64,000 nt of DNA from Malus domestica (GCF_042453785.1 NC_091667.1:34340001-34404000), one strand, 5' to 3'; positions 11,718 through 24,456 are shown, counted from the stretch's first letter. The notes: generated by a model from the sequence alone, not told the origin. Program-made: numbers and translations.

Positions 11718-12728
11718 GGGCACATTTACGTAAAGGTAATAGGCATCAAGAAAAAGAATTGAATTCCGATTACGGAATACTTCAGTGTTTACCGAGAATC
11801 AAAATTTAGTGGGTCCCACACAAATTTTGGAATCCTATTCCCAAATGTGGAGGAATTGGACTCCTAATAATTGGATTGTATTTGGATTCCGGATGATTGA
11901 GGGGATGCGGAATCCATTTTTCATACCCATTGTGCCCTCGCATAAAAGTTGAAATTCCAAAGAAACCCAAGCTCTTGTCCCTAATGTTATCCCTCTCGTT
12001 CTCCCTCACCACCGTCGCACATCCCTTGCCTTTCCCGGGACACAGACCTAGCCACCATCATCTTCCACAACAATTAAACCACAAAAGTATATCAAATCAC
12101 AGACCAAGAAGAACCTTGCTGCAATTTTAGTAGGTAATCAAGGCTGGGATATGGAAGGAGAGAGCATGAAAGGTTCTTCGCAAAGGTGGGGTTGATCTGT
12201 AGTAGAGAAAAAAGGGGAAATTTTAGAATGGGGTGGGCGGCAGTAGGTAGGCAACAGAGAAAGATGGGATAAATTTTAGAAAGGGAGAGGGTCGGGAGAA
12301 AGATGGGGAAGAGAGGGTCACACACAAAAAAAAAATAAAAATAGGAACAATGAAGAATAAAGAAGTTTTACTAAAAAATAAAAAAGAAATTTGTTCTCTC
12401 TACTAAAAATAAAAAAATGATGGGTTTTGGCCTTTTTTCATCAAAAAAAAAAGAAAGATTAAAAGTTTTATTAAAAATAATTAGCATATAAAATAGATTA
12501 GTTCAACTAGGAGTATTTTAGTAATCATATTAGTTTTCATTCCGATTCATAAGAATTAGTAAACAGTTTATATATATTAATGTCTTTTTTACTCCAATTC
12601 CAGACAGTTTTAGTAAACAACTCTAATAGGAATCTGATTCTGGTTACACCTCATTCCAATTCCTCCTTAATCTAATTCTTCTTCAATTCAGTTTCTCTTA
12701 ATTTAATTACGGATTAGTAAACGCGCCC
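11718..12728. mobile_element. Non-autonomous PIF/Harbinger-like element
   Basis: It is flanked by TTA (11715-11717, 12729-12731). The left end is GGGCACATTTACGTAAAG; the right end reverse-complemented is GGGCGCGTTTACTAATCC, an imperfect inverted repeat. The duplicated region at about 23410 lacks it, giving a paralogous empty site, so it inserted after the duplication or was excised from copy 2. No transposase was seen. Confidence 0.65.
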
Positions 12729-13571
12729 TTAATGTGGCGGTCATGTCATCACGTTATATTATTGATTTGTTTCATTCTGTTATAATATTCATATTTTTAA
12801 TGAATTATATCATAAAATCATACGATGTTTTATATGATATCATATTTTTTTATATTCATATTATAATACGTTAATTAAAATTACTTTGTGATAGTATGCG
12901 ATTGTCACTATAAAATTCTAAAACATAAAAACATTTGTATGTTTTATGAAAATATTGTAGAAAAGGTAAATTGAGTAGTCTAGGGACAACTTGATTATAT
13001 GTGCCTAAAAAACAAAGAACAGACAACTTGATTGATACCCAACTTTTAATTATAAAGTAGTGCCGTATCTTCCCTTTTTTTATTCATCATAAAGCATACT
13101 CATGCCATCTAATTCAAATTAGCATGTTACAAACTCACAAGTAATAAGATCAACTAACCTTACTTAGTGAAATACATAATGTTTTTATTTTTTAATGAGA
13201 TAAAAATGATTTTATTAAAACGTTAAGAATATGTATAAACTAATAGAAGCTAGGGGTTCATCATAAGACTAATTGACAATATGGAAAGTAGTCTAGCTAA
13301 ACACGTGGACAACACAAATCGGGTGATGTGGAATACGTGTAGCCGTTAAGCTTCACAAGCAAGACAACCTGACTCTAGTACCATAAAGAAGATAGAATTT
13401 CATTATAAAATCAATTGGCAGTATGAGGAGTAACTCAACTACTTATAAGTACACGTAAGGTCTCTCATTCCATTAATGTGAGATTCATTATCAACACAAA
13501 TTTCAAAAGGGGTATCTGAATTTAAATCAAAAAGCTTTTCAAACCAAAAATACTTGAAAGCAAAAAAAATA

Positions 13572-13727
13572 AGAAAAACTAATGAAAATGGCTTGAAAAC
13601 TTTGAGTTTTAACAATAAGGACAAAATAAAGGGTAAAGTAAATAGTACCAGGTTTGACTTTTTAGTGTAAAAATATGGTTTTTTATTAAAGTGAACAGTA
13701 TCGCGGACTTTTCGTTAAAACTCCAAA
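13572..13727. mobile_element. Small AT-rich MITE (family of three in this window)
   Basis: A block reading AAAAACTAATGAAAA at the left and CGTTAAAACTCC at the right, with inner AATAGTACC and GTGAACAGTA motifs. Related blocks occur at about 14527-14675 and 26290-26445. It is absent from the paralogous position near 24230. Terminal duplications were not resolved. Confidence 0.5.
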
Positions 13728-14007
13728 AAAAATAAGGACAACTTGGTCAATCTAATAGACACGACATTGACGGTATGTGAGTTTAAATTACACAATGTTA
13801 ATTATAGATTTTGTTAAGTGGTAATTTTGTTTTGTACAAACTTTTTTGTTTGTTGGTGTCTACTCATTTAAATCATTGTTTGGGTATGGCAAAATGGCAG
13901 CAGAACAAAATGAGCTAGGGTTTGTCATCATATCATACCATCATTTTGTTGGAACCAAATATTAACACTTCTTAATATGTGCAATCAGAACAAAATGAAT
14001 TGAACCA

Positions 14008-14167
14008 TCCTATTGATTGATGGGGAATCCAATTCCTCCTCTAAAATTCAGTGTGGGTCCCACTATTTTTGTTATTATCCAATATTCAGTAAACATTAAA
14101 GTATTCCGTATTCGGAATTCAATTTTGTTTTTTTTTTTTTCGATTACCTTTACGTAAACGTAGCATA
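14008..14167. mobile_element. Truncated relative of the 11718-12728 element
   Basis: It ends CGATTACCTTTACGTAAACG, the reverse complement of the left end of the 11718 element, and shares an inner AAGTATTCCGTA..CGGAATTCAATT block in inverted orientation. A counterpart sits at about 25020-25488, so it predates the segmental duplication. Confidence 0.5.
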
Positions 14168-15565
14168 ATATTTACATAATGATCTTTGATTCATTATAGG
14201 ATAAGATCATTGAGGAAGTTGTTATCGGTACTTTGAAAAATTATTATAAAAAGAGGTACATGAGGGTATTTTGAGTATGATATGTGGTATTCAATACACT
14301 GAGAATATTAGCTATTAAATCATTGATAAAAAATTTATGACGAAGATCTAAGGCAAAAAATTATGACACTTAAGATACACCGTAATATAGGAGAATTTTG
14401 GTAGTAAATGGTAATGTGCCTCTTCTTCACAAAATTTAGTACCCATCAAAGTATATATTGAGTTTTTAAATATTTGTTTTTCTTTTTTGTTTGCTATAGA
14501 AAGTCAAATAGTTTTTACCCTATTAAAAGAAAGAAAAACTAACGAAAAGTCCAAAAAAACTTCTCTTTTAACGAAAAATCATTTTTAAATGTATAGTGAA
14601 TAGTACCAGTTAAAGGTAAAAATGTAGTTTTTCGTTAAAAGTGAACAGTACCATGAGTGTTTTGTTAAAACTCCCTATTTTAAATTTCATATTAATATTT
14701 TTTTTCTTCTGAATATCTAACTAAAATGGAATTTCGAGCATGTGGGAGGTCCCCCCAATAAACAAAAAATTGTGAGAGGTTCAAAATTCGATGCTCTGAG
14801 TTAGCGAGTCTACTTGACTGTGGTTGCGGGCAGGGTGAAATTCCACATGGCCTCTCTGGATCCGAAAGAGGTGGATAACCGTATTTTGCCACCACTTGTT
14901 CTCCAAATAAAATTTTGAGCATGTAAACGAACCATTGTCCTCCATCGTGGCCGTCAATGACTGGATGTTTGTGGTGGTCTCCTTGAGTTTCATACACTTC
15001 TCGTTGTTGTGCAGAAAATGGTTGGTGTGTGAGCATATAGCGGTCCCTTAACAACATGCGATAAAATCTCTCCTCATGTAAAGAGATCAATACTTCTCCA
15101 TGCAAATAAGACGTATCAAATGAGTTTTTTTTTAACAGATAGTTCACTGTTTAAATATGCGGCTAGCATTCATTAGAAAGATGACACTACTCAGATTATG
15201 CATTGGTTGCACGAAAGCTTTCACTGGACACATCATGTGGAAATGCACTCTTTGCTTTTCGAGTTGAGGCCGCCTACGATACAAAAACACTCCAAAAATT
15301 TCAAGCTTCAAATTGTGATTGTGAAAGTTTGTGAATCTTTCGTCGTAGCTGACTTCGCACACGAGATACATGCGGGCCGTCTCCTTGTTTGTTTGTTTTC
15401 TTAATTCGTGATAATCTTAGGATGAATATATGACGTTTTGTTTTTGTTTTCACACTGCATTTTTAGTCACAGTTTGAGGTGGAGAGATCCGGTCGCATAT
15501 GTCGCACTTTGGTAGTCTTATTCACCGAAAACATGGTACAGGAATTAAGGAATTAATATAATATT
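14168..15565. other. Intergenic; small MITE at 14527-14675 and an unassigned open frame at 14692-15147
   Basis: It includes a second copy of the AT-rich MITE. A minus-strand frame of 151 codons (14692-15147, containing HPVIDGHDGGQWFVYMLK) and an adjacent 75-codon one (15144-15371) match no family I recognise. They could be fragments of a decayed gene or transposon. No RNA gene was seen. Confidence 0.3.
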
Positions 15566-15675
15566 ATTATGGAAAAAAATACTAAATTAATTTCTTAGGA
15601 ATTAGGATTGATTTTATTTGGTATTTAAAAGCTTAGGGGCAGAGGACGCTCCCCCATCTCAGAGTCAAAGCATTA

Positions 15676-16672
15676 GGCCATCTCCAACCAACTCAGTTAA
15701 AAGGTTATAGGGCTAAAAATTGCTCGGAATGACACGAAAATCGTCTTCAACCGAGGGCTAGGCCAAAGGGCTTATGGGCCCCACCGAGTCCAAACCCTCA
15801 AATCAGACCAACGGGTTGGCCATTTCTAACCAACCAGCCAGCCCTCCAGCACCAGAATGTCAAGCTTGACATTTTGCCAGCCTTCCAGCTCAACCCATTT
15901 GAATGTTAACGGTTACCTGGTGTTAGCATGACACCAGCTAGCAGCGGCTAACTAACCTCATGCTGCTGTCAAGTTACCGTTAGAATTTGAATTATTCTTT
16001 TTAAGACGAATTTAAAAAATAAAATCTAATTTTTTTTCCCTATAAATACCTACACCATTTCTACAACATTGAAAGCTGAAGATAAGAAGTGCCACGTAGA
16101 TAAGAATCCTATCTAAAATTTGCACAACCAATTACATCTCGACACGTGGCACTAGAAATCCAATATGAAAAATTATTAAGATTACATAAAGATAAGAAAT
16201 CTGAAAAGTTACTCACTTTAACAACATGTGTCACTCGAAATCCTATCCAAAAAATTATTGAGATTACATAAAGATAAGAAATTTGGAGAGTTATTCATGT
16301 TAGCGACACGTATAACTCGAAATCCTATAAAAAAAAATTAAAGATAAGAAATTCGGAGGCTTATTCATTTGACAACAAATGACACTCAAAATATGTCCGA
16401 AAACCTTATTTTAATATAGTAGTTTAATTTAATTAACCGTATTAATTCAATTAAAATCATAAATTATGTTTGGCATATGACCCTTTAGCCCCCTTGGTTG
16501 AAGATGATTTTTTGTCAAAGAGCAATGTTTGGCCTATGACCATTTGACATCCTCGGTTGGAGATAGTATAAAATATAGTCTAACACTATTCATTAAAATA
16601 TAATTTCTTGCAGAGTTATAGGGATATAGGGCTAAAAGGAGTCCCTTGGCCCTCATTCGCTTGGAAATGACC
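15676..16672. mobile_element. Non-autonomous PIF/Harbinger-like element
   Basis: It is flanked by TTA (15673-15675, 16673-16675), with ends GGCCATCTCCAACC and, reverse-complemented, GGTCATTTCCAAGC. Unit C near 44910-44920 has the uninterrupted site. The element is about 1 kb with no transposase frame. Confidence 0.65.
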
Positions 16673-16675
16673 TTA

Positions 16676-18130
16676 TTACAAGTATCTTTGAGAACCTACA
16701 CTTATTTTTTTATTTTTTTTTTACAGACCGCCTATAAGAGAGATTTTTTTGCAACGAAACTCAAACTTAAGCCTTAATTAATGAAAAAATTATCCTTGCT
16801 AACTTAACCTGTTCTCGTTAATTATTTTATAATTGATTTTCATTGGAGGAAAATTCTGTTTCTTTTGTATTTTGTACCAATTATTTTGCTAAACGTAAGG
16901 CAAGAGTTTGGTGTTGGGGGTGAAAGATGGCCAACCTACACACAAGGGGATGCACCAAAGCTATTTCAGGCTAAAATTTGTGGGGCCATGGATCGCACGT
17001 GTCGTGCTCCCACAATCCTTTTCTTGTGTAATGATTTGGCTTTTGCTTTATGTTGGGGCCAAGTCGGAATGTTAGATAATTATATTTTCACGTACTGTTA
17101 TAAATTTATGTGTTATAATATAGACAAACATGATTTTTTAAGAATTGTAAGCAGAAGTTGAGTAATAAGCAGATGAAATTATTAAATAAATAATATTACA
17201 TGGCAGAATGCGTCACACTAAAAAAATGAACTCCAAGGGAGGTGGGTATAGTTTAAAAACTTTCTCAACGCATTGATACTCATTCATCAATGTTACTTGA
17301 ATCATACTTGAAATGGCTTCTAAGTTCCAAGTTATGATAGCCGCCAAGACATGACAAAATAGCCTTCTCATTCTTCTTAAGCTAAAAATCATTATGTTTC
17401 AAGGAATATACACACAAAACTGTTACAAACTTTTAATTAAAAATAGAACTCAAAGCAACGTCAGAAAACACTAAATTGTTGTGGCCGAATTTAACTAAAG
17501 GAGAGAGACAGAGTGCGACGGTAGAGAGAAAAGAGAGGTGTAGGAAAATTATGTGTGTATCTTTTTCCCTTACCTTGTGCATTTATTTATAGTAAACATA
17601 AGGAGCTTACTTGTCTTACAAAAAAGAAAGCCTAAGATCTTCTAGATTACACATAAATCTTAAATATAATTTATTAGTATTTACACAATCACTAACTACA
17701 ACATAAACCATAACATACTACAAAAAAGTGTTGGTTTTGGGTTTCTTTAGTTTATTTTTTATTAAAAGTTTTAGATTTAATACTTTACATGTATTTAATA
17801 CAATTACTATCACGACGATCAAATGATGATTGGGTAAAATACATCTATTGAATTATATCTAATTGTCAAATAATAGTTGCATGAAAATATATGTAAGTAT
17901 TATAGCCAATCCCAAAAGTTTGATAACGGTCTTTAGCAATTTAGCACTACAATAGTCATCATGACTGATTCTATATGTATTTACCACTAATCAAGTATAT
18001 ATGTCCTGTAAGGCCCAAAATCTAACTACTCTACAGGCCCATAATTTTTTCTTCTCTATTTTTTTTTCCGGTCAAAAGGCCCATAATCCATCTATTTCAA
18101 AAGCAATTGAACCCAAAGGCTGATGGCCTA
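16676..18130. other. Intergenic downstream of Lsi2 copy A
   Basis: Apart from similarity to 44940-46000 of unit C, nothing is recognised. A plus-strand frame of 98 codons at 16865 lies in repeat-like sequence and has a diverged counterpart near 45400; it is not supported as a gene. Confidence 0.35.
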
Positions 18131-18312
18131 CAGATTATAGTAAAATTTCACATAGTACAACGGTCTAATGATATTCATTTTCACTTATAAATGAGAAGTC
18201 TTAGGTTAGATTCTTACCATAAGCTAATTTTGAACCATTTTATTGTTAGCTCGTTGTGAGGCTAAGCTCACTCCCCTAGTGAAAATAATATCGTTTGTTA
18301 AAAAAAAAAAAA
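18130..18312 (+). mobile_element. tRNA-derived SINE, copy in unit A
   Basis: It contains an A-box-like region (CAACGGTCTAATGATATT), a decayed B box (GGTTAGATTCTTACC) and a terminal A tract at 18300-18312. Orthologous copies sit at 29585-30115 (unit B, split by an LTR) and about 45995-46175 (unit C), so it was present before the triplication. Confidence 0.6.
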
Positions 18313-18460
18313 CCAAGGACTGTAACCAATAAGGCTCCGTGCTTTGCGAGGATCAGGGGAACTTCTATCGTACGCATCTTTGCCCTTACTTTGCAAAGAG
18401 GTGGTTTTCATTGCTCGAACCCGTGACCTTTCGGTCACAAAGGAGCAACCTTTTCCATAC
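18313..18460 (-). mobile_element. Second tRNA-derived SINE (minus strand), unit A
   Basis: On the minus strand it reads GGTTGCTCCTTTGTGACC, then GGTCACGGGTTCGAGC (B box) and a body ending CGGAGCCTTATTGGTTAC. The matching copy in unit B is 30120-30272; unit C keeps only a decayed piece near 46448-46550. Confidence 0.55.
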
Positions 18461-18515
18461 AAATGTAGAAATAAAACTATATAAAGATGCTTGCTTTCTT
18501 TGTTGTCCAAATGTT

Positions 18516-20297
18516 TCATCTAATTAGTGTTAAACCAATAGCAGTGACTATAAGTGTGGAGGGGACTCCAAATTTCAGATGGCTCCAGAAGGACAATGTG
18601 TAGGCAAGTTGTGGAGATTGGCGAGCCTGCTCGCACACTATCAAGTTGGCTGCTGATCCCAAAAGCGACAGGTTTCCGGCCACGGTGCTCACCCAAGCTA
18701 ATAGGAGCCACGCCTTCTTCTCCTCCGCGGCAGAGATTAGGGCCGCCGACGCTGCCACCCGCCCTCCAAGCAACAAAACTATCCAACATAAAAGAAAAAA
18801 AAACATGCATGTTAAGTGGCAGCTGAAAGTGTGAGAATATTTTGGTTCTTATAGAGTGCAAACGGAAAATAATATCAGCATACAAACCAGTTGGTACATT
18901 TGAAGCCAAATTTGACAGCACAAGTATGGTGACTGCAAGAACATATATGCCGCTAGCACGATCAATTTGCGCATGCGGCTCCATGAAGTCCCAAAGATCG
19001 CTTGGAATGCCGGTCTTGTTGAATCCATTGACGGTTATAAACATTCCGCAGAAGAAAATCAAGAGTGAATAGGAAACCTGTCAAAGAAAGAAAGAAACTT
19101 GTTACATTTGTAATCTAATCTAACGTTCGGAGTGAACTTCGTGCTTGTGAAACTTACCTTTTCTAGGCTTGGACGGGCATCCGTGAAGTCAAGAACAACC
19201 AGAGCAAGTGCAGCAGTAATCGCACACCACGACATATTGAGGCCCATAAGCAGTGCAATCAGCATTCCTATAGTAATAAGGTAAACACCAGATTTCCACA
19301 ATATCCTTTTCCATCTTGTGGTCAGATGTTCCTTCCCTTCCAATGACTCCGTAGGAAATGCATCTGTTTGTCTATCGTTCGATGGAGACCTTTTTGATGG
19401 GATTGTTTCGTCCCTTTTATGAGAAGACAAATCATTTATCTCCTCTTTTGATGCACTTGAAATTCTTGCTGACTCTATCACGCCACTAGGAACCTTGTTT
19501 ACTTCATTCTCGCTAGAAGGTAAGCGGTTTCTAAGAGTCTCGAAATTACCTATGCTCACATTAACATTCAGAGAACTTTGCACAGTCGGGGTTTCCAATC
19601 TAGAGTTCATTTCTTGAGAGTTTAAGGATGTACTATGTGTTAATGTAGCTGGATCTTCCTCATCCATCTGGACAGACAACAATCTCCAGAACATACATAG
19701 AAGAATCAAAGCATTCACACAAACTCCCACAAGCATCGCAGGGAGAATTCCAATCACAAATGTCCCAAAAGATATCTTACTCTGAACAGCTATAACAAGG
19801 TTTTGAGGATTGCCAATCGGGGTTGCTGCAGACCCAATGTTTGCACTCGAGGCAAGGGCGAGTAGGAAAGGATGAGGTGGGAGGTTATGTTGTCCTGCAA
19901 CTTCTAAAACAAACTCGGTCAAAACCACGCAAGAGGTGTCATTGGTGAAGAGAGCGCTCGAAACTGCAGAAATCAAACAGATTCGACAGAGCAAGTCCTT
20001 TGCCCCTTGAGTTTTCCACATGAGCAACTTGCCCAAATACTTGAACATATCTGCTCTTTCGAGATAGATACTCACAACCATTGTCCCAAACAGAAGACCA
20101 ATGATTGGGAGATCAATAGCAGCGTATGCTTGATCAGGAGTTAAGACTCGGAAAACAACCGTAAGCATTGCCCCGAGGAGGGACCCTGCAGTCCTACCGA
20201 TTGGCAAGAAAGGGATAGCCGGAAACACAGCCAACACCCAAAAGACTGCAAAAGCAATCGAGCCAAGAACCACTTTGACTGGAGAAGGCATTGCCAT
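18516..20297 (-). CDS. LSI2: Lsi2-like silicon/arsenite efflux transporter, copy A (intact, 530 aa)
   Basis: Exons on the minus strand are 20297-19158, 19077-18888 and 18778-18516, total 1593 nt, all GT-AG and in frame. The product has the ArsB/NhaD-type permease fold: a hydrophobic N-terminal half with [33 protein letters not shown] and [20 protein letters not shown], a hydrophilic central loop (about residues 205-340), then a second membrane half with [19 protein letters not shown]. Lsi2 proteins are plasma-membrane, proton-coupled exporters of silicic acid that also move arsenite; they work with the influx channel Lsi1. The loop is 17 residues shorter than in copy C near DEEDPATL. The start MAMPSPVK matches the family N terminus and the other copies. 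Substrate is inferred from family; Rosaceae are poor silicon accumulators. Confidence 0.9.
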
Positions 20298-20560
20298 TTT
20301 TCCAACTTAAGACTGGATGTGCTCCCTCCTGTGCACTCAGATTTGAACCCCGTAATCTATATTAGTTTAAAGTAGAATATCGCTTGTATCATAAGAAGCT
20401 GAAGATCTTACTCATGATAGCTAACCATAGCATCAATACGGACCAAAAACGAAAAGACCTGAACACAAAAACCAATCCCAGTTGCACAACTAGTTTTACT
20501 AAAGATTCAGCTTAGAGACTGAACACAAAAACCAATCCCCGTAATCTATATCTGTTGGGA
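20298..20560 (-). promoter_or_regulatory. 5' UTR and truncated upstream region of Lsi2 copy A
   Basis: On the minus strand an acceptor GTGCACAG|GAGGGAG (exon would start at 20328) precedes the ATG by about 30 bases. In copies B and C the same acceptor pairs with a donor about 0.8 kb upstream (CGAG|GTAAGATC at 32904 in B). In copy A that donor and the region around it are deleted, and similarity resumes only with distal flank. Confidence 0.55.
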
Positions 20561-20590
20561 GACATCTGTGTTTTCTTTCTGCGTTCTTTC

Positions 20591-21679
20591 TAGACCTGAA
20601 AATTTCTTACACGACACGTAATAACGGATTTTGGGTCAACACGATAACTAATCGGGTTATTATCGGATCACACGATAATAACCCGTTAATAATGGGTCCT
20701 TAACAAGTTTACACGAGAGTGACACGCAGGTAACCTGTTTCGACACGATAAGAAAAAAGTTATTTTGATGATTTTAATTTTTTAAACTACTAAAAAAAAC
20801 TTACTATAAAATACAATAGATATAATGAATATGTATATATAGTTTATTAATTATTATTCTATATAAATTTTAAAATTTTAGTTTTATTTATTTATTTATT
20901 TTTATAGTATATTATAGGCAAAGATTGAGATTAAAAATCATAAAACACATTAAAAATAAAAATATCAAGTAATTTAAAAATACCAAACACATTAAAAAAA
21001 TTATAATAATTAATTTACATGTGTGAAAAATAAGAAAAAAAATATGTAAATGCTCGTAGTCACATCCTCCACACTTTGATGATGGGTATATGATCGTTTG
21101 AATTTTTAAAACCACACAAACTCTCATGAATAGTATTTTGAAAGGAGTTCAAAATAAACAAAATTCATAATCATTAATGTATAAGTCTGAAAGATGTGAA
21201 AGCATAATAAACATTCATAATTGCATGCTCAATGCTTAAATGATGGTTACATGGCCGTTTAGATTTTTAAAACCCTCCAAATCTCATGAACAATGTTTTT
21301 TATTTGAGTGCAAAATTAATAAAATTAACAATATTATTGTAGAAGTGTGAAAAATGTAATCATTTGTAATGAAAAGCTTTACAACTTTCATGAATGGGTC
21401 AACTTCGAAATTTAGTATGTATATACTAATTTGATATTATGTTTTCCATTTTTTTTGGTCAAATTATGTTTTTCATTTTCATTTTTATTGATTTAAAAAA
21501 TATTTTCTTAACAAGTAACGGGTCGAGTTATATTACCTGATAATATTAACTGGTTGATTTCGGGTCGGGATATATTACCTGTTTACTTTAACGGTATTAT
21601 ACGACACGACCCGTTAAGATATCGGGTATGACACGAAAACGACACGAACACGAGAAACACGACACGAATGTCAAGTCTA
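20591..21679. mobile_element. Non-autonomous hAT element
   Basis: A 1089-bp element with ends TAGACCTGAAAATTTC and ...AATGTCAAGTCTA, flanked by a perfect 8-bp duplication GTTCTTTC (20583-20590, 21680-21687). The terminal 100-150 bases on both sides are rich in ACACGACACG and AACGGGT motifs in inverted arrangement. Unit B has the empty site (GCATTCTTTCACC, near 33580). No transposase frame. Confidence 0.85.
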
Positions 21680-21749
21680 GTTCTTTCACACTTCAGATTA
21701 GTTAAATGATTATATAATCTTTCTTAATGTGTTTGATATTTTTATAAGG

Positions 21750-21962
21750 GAACCAGGATCCTCTCCTGAGCAATTCCCTAGGGATCCTAAAGATCCCGCA
21801 ATCTTGTTCGTTCATTATATATCGTGCGGTAAGAAATCATTTAAAATTTAAATTTTAAAATTCAAATATGAATAGTACCTAACGAAAACTAACCGCACGA
21901 TATAAAATAAACGGGCAAGATTGCGGGATCCCTAGGAATTGCTCAGGAGAGGATCCTGGTTC
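21750..21962. mobile_element. Mutator-like MITE (foldback)
   Basis: A 213-bp inverted repeat: the left arm begins GAACCAGGATCCTCTCCTG and the right arm is its near-exact complement. It is flanked by the 9-bp duplication TTTATAAGG (21741-21749, 21963-21971). The same family is at 45141-45360. Confidence 0.8.
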
Positions 21963-22912
21963 TTTATAAGGCTTTGTCCGTTATATAATCATTTTTAATG
22001 TGTTTGATATTTTTATAAGGCTTTGTTCCTAAAAGGTTTTCACACTTTATAAGGCTAAGTTAAATTAGCTCACACCCACTTCTTTCCAATCCCCAAGCCT
22101 TAATCTTTGTTTGGTTCCTGAGAAAAGCAGCAAATTGCAAACGAAACCCATAATTTCAAATCCAAACCTTGATAAGTTGGGTCATGTAAAACAACACAAA
22201 GACTCTGATTTCAACGAGCACAACGGACGTATTGCCTCCAATTTTCAATACCCAGAACCAAAAATAACGGTAACAACAACGTTCAAATCTTCCCCTTCAT
22301 TTTCTTTCTCCAATTTTCTCGGTAACCAAACAAAAAGTTTCGATCCCAAATTGCTCACTGCCACAAACTCGCAACACAGATATACTTGCAAACTTAAACA
22401 CTCACACAGAATCCACAGACAACTAAATTAACTCAAAAAACTCAGTAATTTACTAAACTTGGATAACAGACAAAACGATACTCACTGTAAATTTTCAGGA
22501 GCTGCAAAATCCGAGCTGAACCCACTTGGAATCTGGCACGAATCTCGACGATAATTTGAGGGGCTTCTTCTGATTGCTCAGTGAAATAGTTCGGAAGAAC
22601 AAAATCCCTGGAAATGAAGGACGTAAAGGGGATTGGATTATGAGGAATTTTATGTAGTTTGTTTCCATTGAAAGGAAGAAGAGAATCGTGGCTTTTATAG
22701 AGAGGGAGAGAGGGAGAGAGAGAGAGAGAGAGACAGTATTCTATTCTGAGCTCAAAAGACATTAAAATACGAATTGTTGATGAAAGTAATTCTTTCTCTC
22801 GACATCTTATGATCAGATAACGAAATTTACGTTTATGATAGATTTATTCGTATTATAAATTATTATACACAGATTTTTTATGTAAAAATTCAAAAAAAAT
22901 TGAGATCGTTTT

Positions 22913-23186
22913 TTGTTACATCCTGGTCCGGAACCCCCACTACATTCCGGCTCGACTTCACCGTAGCACAATATTGTCTGCTTTAGAACCCGACCACGCC
23001 CTCGCAGTTTTGTTTCTGGGAAGTGGGTCACACATCATGGGATTACTCTCGTGCGAACTCGCTTAACTTCAGAGTTTTGATAGAACCCGAAGCCAGTGAG
23101 CTCCCAAAATGTCTCGTGCTAAATGGAGGTGAGAATGTACATATAAGGCTAAAGATTCACTCCCTTAGATGATGTGGGATCTTACA
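22913..23186 (-). mobile_element. Solo LTR of a Cassandra TRIM
   Basis: On the minus strand it begins TGTAAGATCCCACATC and contains the 5S-like segment AACTCTGAAGTTAAGCGAG. It is absent from copy 1 of the duplication near 11455. GTTTT flanks both sides (22908-22912, 23187-23191), consistent with a 5-bp duplication in a T-rich site. Confidence 0.8.
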
Positions 23187-24456
23187 GTTTTGTTATCGAA
23201 TAGTATAAAAAAAATAGTTAGTACTAATACTGATGAAAAAAACATTACTTTTAATTAATTTTAGCGTATTTTTAGCTATAATACAAATACTCTTCACCAA
23301 ATTTCATTTTACTCTCTATATTTTACGAGTGTCCACTAAAGGGCATTATAATTGCTCAAGGGCATAATTTCCTATATCCACTAATTGTTTTAATAAAAAA
23401 ATGTAGCAATGGTGAAATTTATTAGTGTGACTGTCATATCATCATGTTATAATATTGATTTGTTTCCCTCATTTATAATATATATATATATAATAAATTA
23501 TATTCTAAATTTATACGATATTTTATGTGATATTATATTTTTTATATTTATATTATAATACGTGAATTAAAATTACTATGTGACAGTATATAACTGTCAG
23601 TGTAAAATTAAAAAACATTTGTATGTTTTATCAAAATATTGTAGAAAAGGTAAATTGAGTAGCCTAGGCACAACCTGATTATATGTGCCTAAGAAACAAA
23701 GAACATACAACTTGATTGATACCCAACTTTTAATTATAAAGTAGTGCCGTATCTCCCCTTTTTTTATTCATCATAAAGCATACTTATGCCATCTAATTGA
23801 CAATGATTTTAATAAAACGTCAAGAATATGTATAAATTGAAGAAGCTGGGTTTCATCATAAAACCAATTGACAATATAAGAAGTAGTCTAACTACTTATA
23901 AGCGTATACAAGGGTGTGACTCATTCTCAACACACACTTTCACGTGTGACGAATTTTCAAGTCAAACATATGAACAATACAAATCGAGTGACGTGAAACA
24001 CGTTTGGCCGATAAGCTTCACACGTGAGACAACTTGGCTCTAATACCATGAAGAAGATAGAGTCCAATCATAAAATCAATTGATAATATGGGGAGTAACC
24101 CAACTACTTATAAATACACGCAAGATCTCTCATCTCATAAATGTGATATTCATTATCTACACAATTTTCAAAAATGGTATCTTGAATTTAAATTAGAAAG
24201 CTCATCAAACCAAAAGTACTCGAAAGCTAAAAACAAGAACAACTTGGCCAATCTAATAGATACGATATACGCGGTATGTGGGTTTAAATTACACAATGTT
24301 AATAGATTTTATTAAGTGGTAACTCTAATTCGTACAACTTTTTTGTTTGTTGGTGTCTACTCATTGAAGTCATTGTTTGGGTATGGCATAATGGCAGTAG
24401 AACAAAATGAGCTAGGGTTTGTCATCATATCATACCATCATTTTGTTTGAACCAAA

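Larger units (their letters stand above)
10547..14167. repeat. Segmental duplication, copy 1 (YODA leader intron, leader exon, promoter and upstream DNA)
   Basis: It is collinear with 22055-25488. Both begin at CTAAGTTAAATTAGCTCAC and end near CCTTTACGTAAAC. The leader parts are very similar, with small indels. Copy 1 has an extra Harbinger-like element (11718-12728) and a small MITE (about 13572-13727). Copy 2 has two solo Cassandra LTRs and a foldback element. Confidence 0.85.
15566..20560. repeat. Lsi2-like duplication unit A with downstream flank
   Basis: Collinear with 44815-48750 (unit C) and, from about 18130, with 29575-32320 (unit B). The left flank matches unit C from TATTATGGAAAA..ACTAAATTAATTTC onward. 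Unit A lacks the sequence equivalent to about 32310-33530 of unit B: its similarity jumps from the 5' leader region directly to the distal 5' flank. Confidence 0.8.

Noticed and set aside
14692..15371. Two adjacent minus-strand ORFs as a new gene
   Set aside because: No recognisable family, no clear splice sites joining them, and surrounded by repeat-like DNA; kept only as an unassigned stretch.
18554..18834. Plus-strand ORFs opposite Lsi2 exon 3 (also 30404, 46692)
   Set aside because: They exist in all copies only because the GC-rich exon is open on the opposite strand.
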